Both the position numbers and the translations under genes were made by a program. Shown piece by piece: positions 62,598 to 64,000 of a stretch of DNA of 64,000 bases. Each line of letters starts with the position of its first letter. Position 1 is the stretch's first letter. Under the pieces are notes generated by a model, which had not been told where the DNA came from, ran no database searches, and saw only the letters and a list, made by a program, of their open reading frames with translations. This DNA is from Actinernus sp. WN-2022 (Eukaryota; Cnidaria; Anthozoa; Actiniaria; Actinernidae): the NCBI GenBank assembly GCA_030867875.1, contig JAOWCC010001751.1:25536369-25600368 (forward strand), in the 5' to 3' direction.

Positions 62598-62700
62598 GTT
62601 TGTTTGGGGAAACGACTTGAAGGGGTGTCTTAAGATTGGGGACATTAATAATCTCTAAAATACGAAAATTAAGGATTACAGTGCGACTACTGAAACCGGG

Positions 62701-62969
62701 GCTACTTAGACAACGAGAACCAATCACAGGGCCACTTAGACAACGAGAACCAATCACAGGGCCACTTAGACAACGAGAACCAATCACAGGGCCACTTAGA
62801 CAACGAGAACCAATCACAGGGCCACTTAGACAACGAGAACCAATCACAGGGCCACTTAGACAACGAGAACCAATCACAGGGCCACTTAGACAACGAGAAC
62901 CAATCACAGGGCCACTTAGACAACGAGAACCAATCACAGGGCCACTTAGACAACGAGAACCAATCACAT
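62701..62969. repeat. Nine-copy 30-bp minisatellite
   Basis: Unit GGGCCACTTAGACAACGAGA plus ACCAATCACA, essentially identical in all copies (first copy has GGGGCTAC). No spacers. Every unit carries one CCAAT pentamer. Confidence 0.97.
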
Positions 62970-63081
62970 TGGAGAACGAAAATAAAGCATTCCAACATAC
63001 AAATCCTAGCACATCCATGTGATTTTATTCATTCGTAAGACTTCAACTTCAGAACTAGTCGACCAAATTCGTCTTTGACCT

Positions 63082-63336
63082 CTGAATTTCTAACGGGACC
63101 TGAAACAACCATAGAGGCTGATCAAAGTCAGGACCCTACTAAATCACAGGTCGAGAATTGGAATTTAGCGTGTTGGTTTTTGCGGAGGGGGAAAACCGGA
63201 GAACACGGAGAAAAACCCTCGGAGCAAGGGCGAGATACCAACAAACAGAACTCACATGTAGCGCCGCATCCGGGGATCGAACCTGGGCCACAGAGGTTAG
63301 AGGCGAAGCGCTTAACCACTACGCCACCCCCGGCTC
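63082..63336 (-). mobile_element. tRNA-derived SINE, family S copy 2
   Basis: 255 bases; A-box TGGCGTAGTGGTTAAGCGC and B-box AGGTTCGATCCCCGG on the minus strand. Inserted in the loop of the foldback element at 62675-63481. Confidence 0.9.
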
Positions 63337-63481
63337 GAAGCCCGAGCAAGTTGAAATGCTTGACTTGTAATCGCCACTGATTGGCTGAAGTAACCGTAAG
63401 TTGGAATGCTTTGTTTTCATGCTGCAATGTGATTGGTTCTCGTTGTCTAAGTGGCCCAGGTTTCAGTAGTCGCACTGTAAT

Positions 63482-64000
63482 GCTAATCATTGTGGCGCTG
63501 GTTTGAAAATAAAAGTCGAGCTGGCAGCTCTTCAAAACCGTGACGAACTTAAAAGTCGAGATTGATAACAATTTGAAGGATTTGCAGAGATTTTGTGAGA
63601 GTAATGGTGTACATTTGGACATTAATTGTGCCCTTACAAACTTCTCGCCGTTTAGACCCAGAAGCATCCCACCTCCTTTTCTCCTCTGGTCGTACCCTTC
63701 CCTACAGTATTTACCCCATTACGATAGCCTAATAGCCCACTTTGACGATGTTGCGCACGCATCAGAGAACAATAGATGTGGCACACCAAGTAGTCTGTGT
63801 GGCCTGCCAGATTTTATGTACATTGTTCTAGTTGCGTGCGCAACATCGTCAAAGTGAGTTATTTGGTAATCTAATGTTGTACCTTCCATACTGTATTTAC
63901 CTCGTTACGATAGCCTAATTTGGTAATGTTATGTTGTACCTTCCCTACTGTATTTACCTCATTACGATAGCCTAATTTGGTAATGTTATGTTTTCCCTTA
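63482..64000. other. Intron 27 start: hairpin and 57-bp repeats
   Basis: Hairpin 63738-63856 (CACTTTGACGATGTTGCGCA / complement) interrupts or abuts a tandem repeat of 57 bases (ATTTGGTAATGTTATGTTGT, CTGTATTTACCTC.TTACGA) with copies from about 63860 to the window end and a related unit at 63685-63730. No BLTP1 exon recognised. Confidence 0.7.

Larger units (their letters stand above)
62675..63481. mobile_element. Foldback element P, copy 2, with 30-bp array and nested SINE
   Basis: Ends ATTACAGTGCGACTACTGAA / TTCAGTAGTCGCACTGTAAT. The left arm contains nine head-to-tail 30-base repeats; the loop holds SINE copy 63082-63336; the right arm retains a single copy of the repeat unit (GTGATTGGTTCTCGTTGTCT). 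Confidence 0.88.

Noticed and set aside
62701..62969. CRISPR-like regular 30-bp repeats
   Set aside because: Units are contiguous with no spacers, and the locus is eukaryotic.
62636..63022. Open frames on both strands with repeated peptides (LRQREPITGP; CDWFSLSKWP)
   Set aside because: Direct product of a 30-bp tandem repeat without stops in several frames; no gene context.
63540..63857. 105-codon frame as a possible next BLTP1 exon
   Set aside because: No match to the expected following block, and its second half is a hairpin element.

Overview
The window is an interior slice of one very large, intron-rich animal gene on the + strand, embedded in transposon-dense introns. The translated exons match BLTP1 (KIAA1109; Drosophila tweek, C. 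elegans lpd-3, yeast Csf1), a bridge-like lipid-transfer protein made of repeating beta-groove modules that spans organelle contact sites. I could place 27 consecutive coding exons between positions 32 and 62597. Every intron is GT-AG, every junction is phase-compatible, and the spliced exons total 6831 bases, an uninterrupted 2277 codons. The true start (with the N-terminal membrane anchor) lies upstream and the C-terminal half lies downstream, so this is roughly residues 190 to 2300 of the about 5000-residue vertebrate protein (alignment from memory, approximate).

The organism is a eukaryotic metazoan. Non-LTR retrotransposon 3' ends with ATT tails, tRNA-derived SINEs and many short palindromic elements built around CCAAT-type repeats suggest a cnidarian, probably an anthozoan such as a coral. 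This placement is an inference from repeat style and protein divergence, not a proven identification.

Layout: exons 1-7 (0-7.9 kb) have moderate introns. Intron 7 (7.9-13.4 kb) is filled by two large Mutator-like foldback elements. Exons 8-12 (13.4-22.4 kb) are separated by nested miniature elements and a TTAA-flanked 1.9-kb element. Intron 12 (22.4-26.3 kb) holds two broken non-LTR retrotransposons head to head. Exons 13-19 (26.3-37.9 kb) are interleaved with paired 422-bp elements and nested palindromes. Intron 19 (37.9-47.0 kb) carries a degenerate duplicated region and a 2.36-kb TTAA-flanked element with a THAP-domain remnant that stops 36 bases before the acceptor AG of the giant exon 20. 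Exons 20-27 (47.0-62.6 kb) follow, with 151-bp, 52-bp and 30-bp tandem arrays. No second host gene, functional RNA gene, promoter or polyadenylation region was recognised.

Two patterns stand out. First, three separate exon boundaries (exon 3 acceptor, exon 11 acceptor, exon 25 donor) have been tandemly duplicated together with their splice signals; in one case the duplicate stays in frame. Second, at least eight elements of four or five sequence families carry terminal inverted repeats and 8- or 9-base flanking duplications of Mutator type, several nested in each other, making the gene a readable stratigraphy of DNA-transposon activity. I found no clear evidence of a wholly new multigene system; the novelty is in element families and splice-site duplications.
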